The translations under genes were made by a program, and so were the position numbers. This document shows, piece after piece, positions 41,694 to 49,436 of a stretch of 64,000 nt of DNA. How positions within the stretch are numbered: position 1 is the first letter of the stretch; every line of letters begins with the position of its first letter. The stretch covers positions 62,001-126,000 of the forward strand of contig NZ_VZZJ01000007.1 of NCBI RefSeq assembly GCF_008806345.1, written 5' to 3'. The notes beneath the pieces were generated by a model. The model made no database searches. It was given only the letters and a program-made list of their open reading frames with translations, and was not told the origin of the DNA. The stretch is from Methylobacterium planeticum (GTDB lineage Bacteria > Pseudomonadota > Alphaproteobacteria > Rhizobiales > Beijerinckiaceae).

Positions 41694-42206
41694 ATGAAGT
41701 CCCAGGCCGTCAAGGTTGTCGAAACCAACAACGCTCCCGAGACCGGCGCCGCGAGCGGCTCCTACCTCGAAGCCCTGCACCTCGTGGAGCGCCTGCACCG
41801 CCGTCTGCTCGACGTCATCAAGGATGAGTTCGAGCGTCGCGGCCGCGAGGACGTCAACAGCGTCCAGGCGCTGCTGCTCTACAACATCGGCGACAAGGAA
41901 CTGACCGCGAGCGAGCTGCGCACCAAGGGCTATTATCTCGGCTCCAACGTCTCCTACAACGTCAAGAAGCTCGTCGAGGCCGGCTACCTGCACCACGCGC
42001 GCTCGAAGACCGATCGCCGCTCGGTCCGGATCAGCCTCACCGAGAAGGGCCGCCAGATCCACGACATCATCCAGGGGCTCTACGACAAGCATGCCCGCAC
42101 GATCCAGCCGATCGGCGGCATCTCGGACGACGATTTCGGCCGCCTCAACCAAGCTCTCGGACGCCTGGAGCGCTTCTGGACCGATCAGATCCGCTACCGT
42201 CTCTGA
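41694..42206 (+). CDS. ldtR: MarR-family winged-helix regulator, LdtR-like
   Basis: A 170-aa protein. The winged helix reads NSVQALLLYNIGDKELTASE, the recognition part LRTKGYYLGSNVSYNVKKLV, and the wing HHARSKTDRRSVRISLTEKG. This matches LdtR of Rhizobiales, which controls an L,D-transpeptidase gene and osmotic tolerance. GTGAGG before ATG 41694 sets the start. The transpeptidase target is not in this window. Confidence 0.85.
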   Translation: MKSQAVKVVETNNAPETGAASGSYLEALHLVERLHRRLLDVIKDEFERRGREDVNSVQALLLYNIGDKELTASELRTKGYYLGSNVSYNVKKLVEAGYLHHARSKTDRRSVRISLTEKGRQIHDIIQGLYDKHARTIQPIGGISDDDFGRLNQALGRLERFWTDQIRYRL

Positions 42207-42241
42207 TGTCCTTGACCGGGTTCGGCCCGGGATCCCCACGA

Positions 42242-42289
42242 CGCGAACAGCCGGACGCCCTGAGGGGGTCGTCGGGCTGTTCGCGCTTT
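42242..42289 (+). terminator. Rho-independent terminator after ldtR
   Basis: CGCGAACAGCC (42242-42252) pairs with GGCTGTTCGCG (42275-42285) as an 11-bp stem extended by GAC/GTC, followed by CTTT. Confidence 0.8.
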
Positions 42290-42354
42290 GGGAGCGGCGC
42301 CCGGGCGTGGCCATCGATCCGATCGAGGCCGCGGTGTCCGGCGTCTGCCGCATG

Positions 42355-42387
42355 AAAAAGGGCGCCGCTCCCGGAGGAACGGCGCCC
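42355..42387 (-). terminator. Rho-independent terminator of the pqqA array
   Basis: On the minus strand GGGCGCCG-TTCC ... GGGAGCGGCGCCC forms a stem of 8 bp plus 3 inner pairs with a short loop. TTTTT follows at 42359-42355. It lies 31 bp past the last pqqA stop. Confidence 0.85.
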
Positions 42388-42417
42388 GCCTCTGAAGCCG
42401 CCGAGGCGGCCGTCAGC

Positions 42418-42507
42418 TTAGTGGAAGGTGTCGATCTCAGCCGACTCGTAGCTGGTGACTTCCATGCCGACGCACAATTCCTGAACGATGGGGGCGGACC
42501 ACTTCAT
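42418..42507 (-). CDS. pqqA: PQQ precursor peptide PqqA, copy 1 (promoter-distal)
   Basis: Encodes 29 aa: MKWSAPIVQELCVGMEVTSY then ESAEIDTFH. Glu16 and Tyr20 of the EVTSY motif are the residues PqqE crosslinks and PqqB/F/C turn into pyrroloquinoline quinone, the cofactor of methanol and glucose dehydrogenases. AGGAG lies upstream of the ATG. It differs from copy 2 at three bases in the coding region, giving Leu11 in place of Val. Distal gene of three in the array, just before the terminator. Confidence 0.95.
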   Translation of the reverse strand: MKWSAPIVQELCVGMEVTSYESAEIDTFH

Positions 42508-42567
42508 GGGGGATCTCCTGATTGGGCAAGCGAAAATACGAGGTTCGAGGCAGGCTTGACGAGGCCG

Positions 42568-42597
42568 CCGGATCCTTAGTGGCCGGATCCTTAGTGG
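42568..42597. repeat. 15-bp tandem duplication at the 3' end of pqqA copy 2
   Basis: CCGGATCCTTAGTGG occurs twice head to tail (42568-42582 and 42583-42597). The second unit contains the stop and last codon of pqqA copy 2. Confidence 0.9.
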
Positions 42598-42680
42598 AAG
42601 GTGTCGATCTCAGCCGACTCGTAGCTGGTGACTTCCATGCCGACACAGACTTCCTGAACGATGGGGGCGGACCACTTCAT
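42591..42680 (-). CDS. pqqA: PQQ precursor peptide PqqA, copy 2
   Basis: Encodes 29 aa: MKWSAPIVQEVCVGMEVTSY then ESAEIDTFH, with Glu16 and Tyr20 present. GAGGAGACACCCC precedes the ATG. It lies 83 bp before copy 1. Its last codons and stop sit in a 15-bp tandem duplication, so an extra TTA (stop on this strand) follows 15 bp downstream. Confidence 0.95.
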   Translation of the reverse strand: MKWSAPIVQEVCVGMEVTSYESAEIDTFH

Positions 42681-42742
42681 GGGGTGTCTCCTCGTGATTG
42701 ACGTTGGATCAAGCCGCACAAGCTCGCTTCGCCTGCGGAGCC

Positions 42743-42832
42743 TCAGTGGAAGGTGTCGATCTCAGCCGACTCGTAGCTGGTGACTTCCATGCCGACGCAG
42801 ACCTCCTGAACGACGGGGGCTGACCAAGCCAT
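42743..42832 (-). CDS. pqqA: PQQ precursor peptide PqqA, copy 3 (promoter-proximal)
   Basis: Encodes 29 aa: MAWSAPVVQEVCVGMEVTSY then ESAEIDTFH. It is the most divergent copy, with changes at residues 2 and 7, but Glu16/Tyr20 and the whole C-terminal half are identical. It ends TGA rather than TAA. AAGGAGAGACGCC precedes the ATG. First gene transcribed; the region upstream is AT-richer and should hold the promoter. No pqqB, C, D or E gene lies nearby. Confidence 0.93.
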   Translation of the reverse strand: MAWSAPVVQEVCVGMEVTSYESAEIDTFH

Positions 42833-43328
42833 GGCGTCTCTCCTTCCAATTCGATGGAGCGAAAATAAGCGATGTGTTGGGCGCAATACAAGTGGGCCCT
42901 ACACTTATATTTCTCATAGGGAGGACGGCCCCACGCGCCGATCAAGCCCGAAATGGCGCCGTCCGGCGCGAAATCGCTGACATTCCAGAGCTATCGTGCC
43001 GGATGTCGCAGGTCGCGGGACGTCGTGCGGCGTCGCGCTGGGAGCTGCTCGCGGCCTTGCGACCGGCCATTCGCGCGCTGCATCGCAATTGGCCTTGACG
43101 GTCTCGCGCGCGAGGTTCACCACCCGCCGGCCTGCAGCCGCCGCGCGGCCGGCATCCGATTGCACAGCCCTGACAATGCCCAGCGACAGTCCCGATCGAT
43201 CGTCCATGCCGTGCCCGGCCCCGTGCAGCGCGCCCGCCTGACCCCCTGAGGGCCTCCCGCGGGCCACCGCGCGTCGCCGGTCACGGCTCGACGCACGCGG
43301 TGAGCCCCAGCGAGACAAGGCGAGGCCC
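42833..43328. other. 496-bp divergent region between the pqqA array and mgtE
   Basis: No convincing gene. The first 90 bp are AT-richer and should carry the pqqA promoter, with an AAGTG (42890-42894) / CACTT (42902-42906) inverted repeat around GGGCCCTA-like sequence. The rest is GC-rich and may hold a structured mgtE leader, but no known Mg2+ riboswitch was recognised. Confidence 0.5.
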
Positions 43329-44699
43329 ATGAACGAGATCGCCCCCTTCGACACCCGAATCGATCCGTCCGTGCTCGCCGCTCGGCTGTCGGACGAGCGG
43401 GCACCGGATATCGTCGAGGCCCTGAACGAGGAAGCGCCGGAGGTGGCTGCCGCCATCCTGCTCGGGCTGCCCCATGACCGGGCCATCGAGGTGCTCGATC
43501 AGCCCGAACTCGATTGTGCCGCCGACATCGTCGAGATGCTCCCGCGCGACCGGGTCACGTCCTTCCTGTCCGGCATGTCGGCCGACCGCGTCACCGACAT
43601 CTTCCGCGAGATCGAGGAGCCTGGTCGTTCGGACCTGCGCGCCCGCCTCGACGCCGAGACGCGGGGCGCCGTCGATCGTCTGAGCGCCTACGGCGAGGAG
43701 ACGGTCGGCTCGCTGATGACCACCGAGTTCGTCGCGGTGCCGGGCAACTGGACGGTGGCGCAGACCCTCGATCACGTCCGCCATGTCGAGAAGACGCGGG
43801 AGACCATCTACGCGATCTTCGTCCTCGATCCGCGCACGCGCGCGCTGACGAAGGCCGTGCCGCTGCGCCGGCTGATCTCCGGAAACCCGGACGACAATGT
43901 CCTCAGCGTCGCGCCGGGGCGGCGCCCGCTCGCGGTCTCGCCCACGGCGAGCCGGGAGGAGGCCGCGCGCCTGATCTCGAAATACGACCTGCTGGCGCTG
44001 CCCGTGGTCGACGCGGTCGGCCACGTCATCGGAATCGTCACGGTCGACGACATGATCGACGCCATGGTGGAGAAGCAGACGCAGGACGTTCAGCGCTTCG
44101 GCGGCATGGAGGCGCTGCCCGAGCCCTACATGGATATCGGCTTCTTCACGATGATCCGGAAGCGGGCGGGCTGGCTCTGCGCGCTGTTCCTGTCGGAGAT
44201 GCTGACCGCCTCCGCGATGCAGGGCTTCGAGGGCGAATTGGAGAAGGCCATCGTCCTGACGCTATTCATCCCGCTGATCATGTCGTCGGGCGGCAATTCC
44301 GGCTCGCAGGCGACCTCCCTGCTGATCAGGGCCTTGGCGCTGCATCAGGTGCGCCTGCGCGACTGGTGGCGCGTGGCCCTGCGCGAAGTGCCGACGGGGC
44401 TTCTCCTCGGGGCGATCCTGGGCGTGATCGGCGTCGTGCGCATCTTCATCTGGCAGAAGACGGGGCTCTACGATTATGGTCCGCATTGGCCCCTCGTGGC
44501 CGCGACCGTCGGGGCGGCGCTGGTCGGGATCGTGACCTTCGGTTCGCTCGCCGGTTCGATGCTGCCCTTCGTGCTGCAGCGGATCGGCTTCGATCCGGCG
44601 ACCGCCTCGGCGCCCTTCGTGGCGACCCTCGTCGACGTGACCGGCCTCGTGATCTACTTCTCTGTCGCGCTGCTGATCCTGAAGGGCACGCTCCTCTAG
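43329..44699 (+). CDS. mgtE: Magnesium transporter MgtE
   Basis: A 456-aa protein in the normal MgtE order. An N-terminal superhelical domain (residues 10-130) is followed by two CBS domains (about 140-265: VGSLMTTEFVAVPGNWTVAQ and LISKYDLLALPVVDAVGHVI). Five membrane helices follow with the pore signature IMSSGGNSGSQATSLLIRAL. The CBS and N domains gate the channel by cytoplasmic Mg2+. Confidence 0.95.
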   Translation: MNEIAPFDTRIDPSVLAARLSDERAPDIVEALNEEAPEVAAAILLGLPHDRAIEVLDQPELDCAADIVEMLPRDRVTSFLSGMSADRVTDIFREIEEPGRSDLRARLDAETRGAVDRLSAYGEETVGSLMTTEFVAVPGNWTVAQTLDHVRHVEKTRETIYAIFVLDPRTRALTKAVPLRRLISGNPDDNVLSVAPGRRPLAVSPTASREEAARLISKYDLLALPVVDAVGHVIGIVTVDDMIDAMVEKQTQDVQRFGGMEALPEPYMDIGFFTMIRKRAGWLCALFLSEMLTASAMQGFEGELEKAIVLTLFIPLIMSSGGNSGSQATSLLIRALALHQVRLRDWWRVALREVPTGLLLGAILGVIGVVRIFIWQKTGLYDYGPHWPLVAATVGAALVGIVTFGSLAGSMLPFVLQRIGFDPATASAPFVATLVDVTGLVIYFSVALLILKGTLL

Positions 44700-44801
44700 G
44701 GCCGTGCCCGATGACACCGGATCGGATCGTGACTCTCAATCCCCCGGCTCCCGTGCCCTAGCGCAGGGTTTGGCAGGGACGCTCGGTGAGAGCCCGGCGG
44801 C

Positions 44802-45260
44802 TCACATCTCGGTCGTCTGGCGGATGCGCGTGGCCAGCGCCTCCGCCGAGAAGGGCTGCGCGATCATCGGCATGCCCTGTGGTCGGGGTGGCCATTCCCG
44901 AAGGCAGCGGTTTCGGCGTACCCGGTGATGAACGGATCGATCGCCTGGGCGAGCATGTCCGGCGGCATGCCGGATCCGGTGTCGCTCACCGCGATGGCGA
45001 TGTGGCGGCCGGGTCGAACCTGGGTTTCGGGCTGCGGCCGACGCCCCGGCCTCGATGTTGCGGGTCTCGATGCGCATTCGGCCGCCGTCCGGCATGGCGT
45101 CGCGGGGGCTGATCGCCAGGATGGCGCTCTCGCGCTGGTTGGGGTCGCAGAGCATCGGCCACAACTCCGCCACAGGGCGATCTCTCGGGCGATCTCGCGG
45201 GCGATGCCCTCGCCGAGGGAGCGGCGCAGGAGATCCTCCAGGGAGCCCCGATGGCATCGA
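44802..45260 (-). pseudogene. Decayed hybrid histidine kinase
   Basis: Conserved kinase pieces appear on the minus strand in different frames: SLEDLLRRSLGEGIA, LWPMLCDPNQRESAIL with SPRDAMPDGGRMRIETRNIE (N box), IAIAVSDTGSGMPPDMLAQA (G1 box), and a receiver-type end MIAQPFSAEALATRIRQ. At least two frameshifts and a large internal deletion between G1 and the receiver end separate them. No intact HisKA or full ATPase remains, so it cannot act as a kinase. Confidence 0.75.
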
Positions 45261-45397
45261 CCGGGGTCCGGTCCCTGCAAGAAGTGGCATTTGTGGCCGA
45301 GCAGGGCGTGGGCGGGGGAGCCGGACAGGCCCAGGAACGCGCAGGCGAACAAAGCCGGAAGCGGATCGGGGCGCTCACGCCATCGAGCGCGCGGCGA

Positions 45398-46381
45398 TCA
45401 GGCGGGAGAGGCGCCCGCCTCGGCGACGTGAAGCGCCACGATGGCGTCGAAGGAGGGATCCGCCCGGAAGCCGAGGGCGAGGGCGCGCTCGGTGGCGAAG
45501 GCCTCCGGCCATGTCTCGATGATCCGCAGGATCGCCGGGTCGGGCTCGCGCCGGATCAACGCGACGGCCCGGTCGCCCGCGACGCGGCGCAGGGCCTCGA
45601 TCTCCTCGGCGACCGTCGCGGAGACCCCCGGCATGGTGAGGTTGCGCCGCTGCCCCAGCGGCGCGAGATCGATCCCGGCGGCATGGACGAGGAAGTCCGT
45701 GGCGGCGCGCGGACTCGCGAACCAATGCCGGACCGTGTCGGGCACCGGCAGGACCGCCTCCTGCCCGGCCAGGGGCTCGCGGATGATGCCGGAGAAGAAG
45801 CCGGAGGCCGCTTTGTTCGGCTTGCCGGGCCGCACGCAGATGGTCGGCAGGCGCAAGCCGATCCCGTCGAGGAAGCCGCGCCGGGTGTAGTCCGACAGCA
45901 GGAGCTCGCCCATCGCCTTTTGGGTGCCGTAGGAGCTTGCCGGCGCCAGGATCATGTCGTCGCCGATCACCGGCGGCAGCGGGGCCCCGAACACGGCGAG
46001 CGAGGAGGTGAACACCACCCGCGGGTGGTAGCCGTCCGCGAGGTGCGCGTAGCGGATCGCCTCGAACAGCAGGCGCGTGCTGTCGAGGTTGACCCGGTAG
46101 CCCTTATCGAAATCGGCCTCCGCCTCCCCCGAGACGACGGCCGCGAGGTGGAAGATCACGTCCGGGCGCCTCGCGATGGTGGCCTCGGCGGCGCCCGGCG
46201 CGGAGAGGTCGGCCGCCTGCGCCGTCACGCTCCCGGCAAACCCCGCGGGGGAGGGCGGCGTCACGACATCGACGAGGGTGAGCGCGGTCAGGGGCTGACC
46301 ACCGAGCTGGCCGGATCGCGCGAGGGCGTCCGTAAGGCGGCGGCCGATCATGCCGGCGGCACCGAGGATCAGGGCATGCAT
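45398..46381 (-). CDS. denD: D-erythronate dehydrogenase-like NAD-dependent SDR
   Basis: A 327-aa extended short-chain dehydrogenase. The NAD loop is LGAAGMIGRRL (residues 5-15), the catalytic Tyr/Lys are in SSYGTQKAMGE, and FTSSLAVFGAPLPP is the serine strand. The sequence and the tetronate neighbours match DenD, which oxidises D-erythronate to 3-oxo-tetronate. Last gene of the minus-strand operon, 25 bp after otnK. Confidence 0.88.
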   Translation of the reverse strand: MHALILGAAGMIGRRLTDALARSGQLGGQPLTALTLVDVVTPPSPAGFAGSVTAQAADLSAPGAAEATIARRPDVIFHLAAVVSGEAEADFDKGYRVNLDSTRLLFEAIRYAHLADGYHPRVVFTSSLAVFGAPLPPVIGDDMILAPASSYGTQKAMGELLLSDYTRRGFLDGIGLRLPTICVRPGKPNKAASGFFSGIIREPLAGQEAVLPVPDTVRHWFASPRAATDFLVHAAGIDLAPLGQRRNLTMPGVSATVAEEIEALRRVAGDRAVALIRREPDPAILRIIETWPEAFATERALALGFRADPSFDAIVALHVAEAGASPA

Positions 46382-46406
46382 GGGATCGCGTCCTTGGTCG
46401 GAGTGG

Positions 46407-47687
46407 TCAGCGCATCAGCGCGAGGGCGCGGGCGAAGAAGTCGCGACCGCCGAAATTGCCGGATTTGAGCGCCAGCAGCATGGGTTCGGGCCCGCTCGCC
46501 GTGCGCAGGACGGGGACGCCCGCGGCGATCTCGGGGCCGAGCAGGAAGGCCCGGAGGCCGAGATGGTCGACGACGGCCCCCGAGGTCTCGCCGCCCGCGA
46601 CGACGAGGCGGCGCACGCCCCGGGCGACGAGCCCGGCGGCGGTCGCGGCATTCGCCACCTCGATGGCGTGACCGATTCCGGCACCGCCGTGCCGGGCCTG
46701 GAGCGCGCGCACCGCCTCGGGGGTACCGCTGGTGGCGATCAGCACAGGCCCGGTGTCGAGGCGCTCGGCCGCCCAGGCGATGGCGGCCTCGACCGCGTGC
46801 GGATCGGACAGAAGGCGCTCCGGATCGAGGCGGAGCACGGGCATGTGGCCCTCCGCCGCCGCGATCTGGTCGAGGGTCGCCTGCGAGCAGCTGCCCGCGA
46901 GGCAGGCCGCATGGCCGCCGACGCCCTCGCCCGGGAGGGCGTCGGCCGAAGGCGAACCGCGTCCGGCCGCCACCAGGGCGCGGGCGAGGCCGAGGCCGAG
47001 ACCGGAGGCGCCGACCGAGAGCGGGTGGCCAAGGGCCGCCCGGCCGAGGATCTCGAGATCGGATTCGACGATGGTGTCGGCGATGGCCGAGCCGTGGCCC
47101 GACCGCGCGAGGGCGTCGAGGCGGGCCGTCACCGCGTCGACGCCCTCGGCGACCGTCGCGATGTCGACGAGGCCGACCGGTGCGGCGCTCTGGCGGGCGA
47201 GGACGCGCACGAGGTCGGCGTCCCGCATCGGATTCAGCGGGTGGTCCTTGAGGGGGCTCTCGTTCAGGGGGCGCGCGCCGACGAAGAGGTGGCCCTGGTA
47301 GACGGTGCGGCCGGTCTCCGGGAAGGCGGGGGTGACGAGGGCGATCGGGGCGCCGGAATCGGCCCGGAGCGCGTCGAGGACGGGGCCGATATTGCCCGCA
47401 TCCGTCGAGTCGAACGTGGAACAAATCTTGAACAACACGTGCGTCGCGCCCCGCGCCCGCAGCCAGCGCTCCGCGGCCCGCGAGCGCTCGACGGCCTGGT
47501 CCGCCGGGATCGAGCGGCTCTTGAGCGCCACCACGACGGCGTCGACCTCGGGCAGGGCGAGACCCGGGTCCGGGACGCCGATGGTCTGGACCGTGCGCAG
47601 GCCGGCCCGGGTCAGGGTATTGGCGAGGTCGGAGGCGCCCGTGTAGTCGTCGGCGACCGCCCCGAGGGCGAGGGGACGCGGGCTCAT
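46407..47687 (-). CDS. otnK: 3-oxo-tetronate kinase (four-carbon acid sugar kinase)
   Basis: A 426-aa DUF1537-type kinase. It begins LALGAVADDYTGASDLANTL, contains KICSTFDSTDAGNIGPVLDA, and ends with the nucleotide-binding region RRLVVAGGETSGAVVDHLG. It phosphorylates 3-oxo-tetronate at C4 for the aldolase-type decarboxylase OtnC. It overlaps otnI by 4 bp and has a GGAGG site. Confidence 0.92.
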   Translation of the reverse strand: MSPRPLALGAVADDYTGASDLANTLTRAGLRTVQTIGVPDPGLALPEVDAVVVALKSRSIPADQAVERSRAAERWLRARGATHVLFKICSTFDSTDAGNIGPVLDALRADSGAPIALVTPAFPETGRTVYQGHLFVGARPLNESPLKDHPLNPMRDADLVRVLARQSAAPVGLVDIATVAEGVDAVTARLDALARSGHGSAIADTIVESDLEILGRAALGHPLSVGASGLGLGLARALVAAGRGSPSADALPGEGVGGHAACLAGSCSQATLDQIAAAEGHMPVLRLDPERLLSDPHAVEAAIAWAAERLDTGPVLIATSGTPEAVRALQARHGGAGIGHAIEVANAATAAGLVARGVRRLVVAGGETSGAVVDHLGLRAFLLGPEIAAGVPVLRTASGPEPMLLALKSGNFGGRDFFARALALMR

Positions 47688-48469
47688 CGGGCGGCCTCCT
47701 GGCGGTAGGGCGAAAACCAGCCGAGCCCCTCGGTGGTGCCCGCGCGGGGGTTGTACTCGCAGCCGACGAAGCCGTCGTAGCCGAGGCGGTCGAGCTCGGC
47801 GAACAGGTGGGCGTCGTTCATCTCGCCCGAGCCGGGCTCGTGGCGCTCGGGCACGCTCGCGGTCTGGACATGGCCGATGATCGGCATCAGCTGGCGCAGC
47901 CGCATGGTCACGTCGCCGTGCAGGATCTGGCAATGGTAGAGGTCGAACTGGAGCTTCAGGTTCGGCAGGCCGAGCTCGGCGATGAGGGCGGCGGCGGTGC
48001 CGAAATCGTTGAGGAAGTAGCCCGGCATGTTGCGGGCGTTGATCGGCTCCAGCACGAGGTCGAGCCCGGCGCCGCCCAGGCGCTCGGCCGTCCAGGCGAC
48101 CGCGCGGCGATAGGCCTCCCGCGCGGCGGGGTCCTGCGGCTCGGCGAGCCCCGCCATCAGGTGGAGGCGCCCGACCCCCGTGGCCTCGGCGTAGCGCAGG
48201 CCGGTCTCGACGCCGGCCTCGAGGTCGGCGAAGCGGCCGGGCAGCGCCGCGATGCCGCGCTCCCCCGCCGCCCAGTCGCCTGGGGGCAGGTTGAACAGGG
48301 CCTGGGTCAGGCCGTGGCGGCGCAGGCGCTCGCCGATCGCCTCCGGCGGATGCTCGTAGGGGAACAGGAACTCCACCGCCCGGAAGCCCGCATCCGCGGC
48401 CGCGGCGAAGCGGTCGAGGAAGGCGTGCTCGGTGAACATCATCGTGAGGTTGGCGGCAAACCGCGGCAT
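47684..48469 (-). CDS. otnI: 2-oxo-tetronate isomerase (Hyi/OtnI family)
   Basis: A 261-aa TIM-barrel protein of the hydroxypyruvate isomerase family. It has FAANLTMMFTEHAFLDRFAA, metal-site residues in VLEPINARNMPGYFLND and LKLQFDLYHCQILHGD, and VGCEYNPRAGTTEGLGW. It converts 2-oxo- to 3-oxo-tetronate. ATG 48469 has GGAGGGTC upstream. Hydroxypyruvate isomerase is the alternative; the neighbours favour OtnI. Confidence 0.9.
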   Translation of the reverse strand: MPRFAANLTMMFTEHAFLDRFAAAADAGFRAVEFLFPYEHPPEAIGERLRRHGLTQALFNLPPGDWAAGERGIAALPGRFADLEAGVETGLRYAEATGVGRLHLMAGLAEPQDPAAREAYRRAVAWTAERLGGAGLDLVLEPINARNMPGYFLNDFGTAAALIAELGLPNLKLQFDLYHCQILHGDVTMRLRQLMPIIGHVQTASVPERHEPGSGEMNDAHLFAELDRLGYDGFVGCEYNPRAGTTEGLGWFSPYRQEAAR

Positions 48470-48486
48470 GGCGTGACCCTCCTTCT

Positions 48487-49407
48487 TCACTTCTTCGGCT
48501 GGCCCGGCAGGCTCGCCCCGGCGACCTGCGCGTAGAGACGGGCGACCGAGGCGTCGTCGTCGCGCCCCATGCCGGAGCCCGCGGTCATCAGGAACATCTG
48601 GAGGGCGGCCGCTGCCACCGGCACGGGGAAGCGCTCGGCCCGGGCCATGTCCTGCACGATGCCGAGATCCTTGACGAAGATCTCGACGGCGCTGCGGGGC
48701 GTGTAGTCGCCGTCGAGCACGTGCTTCATCCGGTTCTCGAACATCCAGGAATTGCCGGCCGAGGCCGTGATCACCTCGTAGACCTTGGCGAGGTCGAGGC
48801 CCTGCTTGGCCGCGAAGCTGATCGCCTCGCAGGCCGCGGCGATGTGCACCCCGGCGAGCAGCTGGTTGATCATCTTGAAGGCCGCGCCCTGGCCCGCCGC
48901 GTCGCCGAGCCGGTAGAGCTTGGCCGCCATGGCGTCGAGGGCCGGCTGCGCCCGGTCGAAGGCGGCGCGCGAGCCCGAGGCGAGGATCGTCAGGGCGCCC
49001 TCGGCGGCCCGGGTGGCGCCGCCGCTGATCGGCGCGTCGAGGAAGTGGCGGCCGGTGGCCTCGAGGCGGGCCGCGAGGTCGCGGGCGACCGCCGGGTCCA
49101 TGGTGGCGCAGGAGACGAAGACCGCGCCCTCCGGCATCGCCGCGGCGACGCCCCCGGCCCCGAACAGGACCGCCTCGGTCTGGGCCGCGTTGACGACGAC
49201 GCAGACGACGATGTCGGCCCCCGCGGCGGCCTCGGCCGGCGCCCCGGCGCCGCTCCCGCCGGCCTCGGCGAACCGCGCCACAGCGTCCGGGTTCACGTCG
49301 AAGGCCGCCACCGACAGCCCCGCCCGCAGGAGCGAGAGCGCCATCCCGGTTCCCATCGAGCCGAGCCCGATCAGAGCGGCCCGGCCGGTCCGTGCTGGTT
49401 CAGTCAT
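48487..49407 (-). CDS. ltnD: L-threonate dehydrogenase
   Basis: A 306-aa beta-hydroxyacid dehydrogenase. NAD loop IGLGSMGTGMALSLLRAG (residues 13-30), substrate motif DAPISGGATRAAEGALTIL (about 123-141), and the catalytic lysine in GAAFKMINQLLAGVH. LtnD oxidises L-threonate to 2-oxo-tetronate. The related tartronate semialdehyde reductase is a less likely alternative. Confidence 0.9.
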   Translation of the reverse strand: MTEPARTGRAALIGLGSMGTGMALSLLRAGLSVAAFDVNPDAVARFAEAGGSGAGAPAEAAAGADIVVCVVVNAAQTEAVLFGAGGVAAAMPEGAVFVSCATMDPAVARDLAARLEATGRHFLDAPISGGATRAAEGALTILASGSRAAFDRAQPALDAMAAKLYRLGDAAGQGAAFKMINQLLAGVHIAAACEAISFAAKQGLDLAKVYEVITASAGNSWMFENRMKHVLDGDYTPRSAVEIFVKDLGIVQDMARAERFPVPVAAAALQMFLMTAGSGMGRDDDASVARLYAQVAGASLPGQPKK

Positions 49408-49436
49408 GACAGGTGTTCCGGTGTGTTGGAGCGGGA

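Noticed and set aside
42953..43249. Possible gene upstream of mgtE on either strand
   Set aside because: Both frames have Arg/Pro/Ala-biased composition, no ribosome site and no motif.
42833..43328. Mg2+ riboswitch (M-box or similar) ahead of mgtE
   Set aside because: The region is long enough, but no known riboswitch pattern could be matched by eye.
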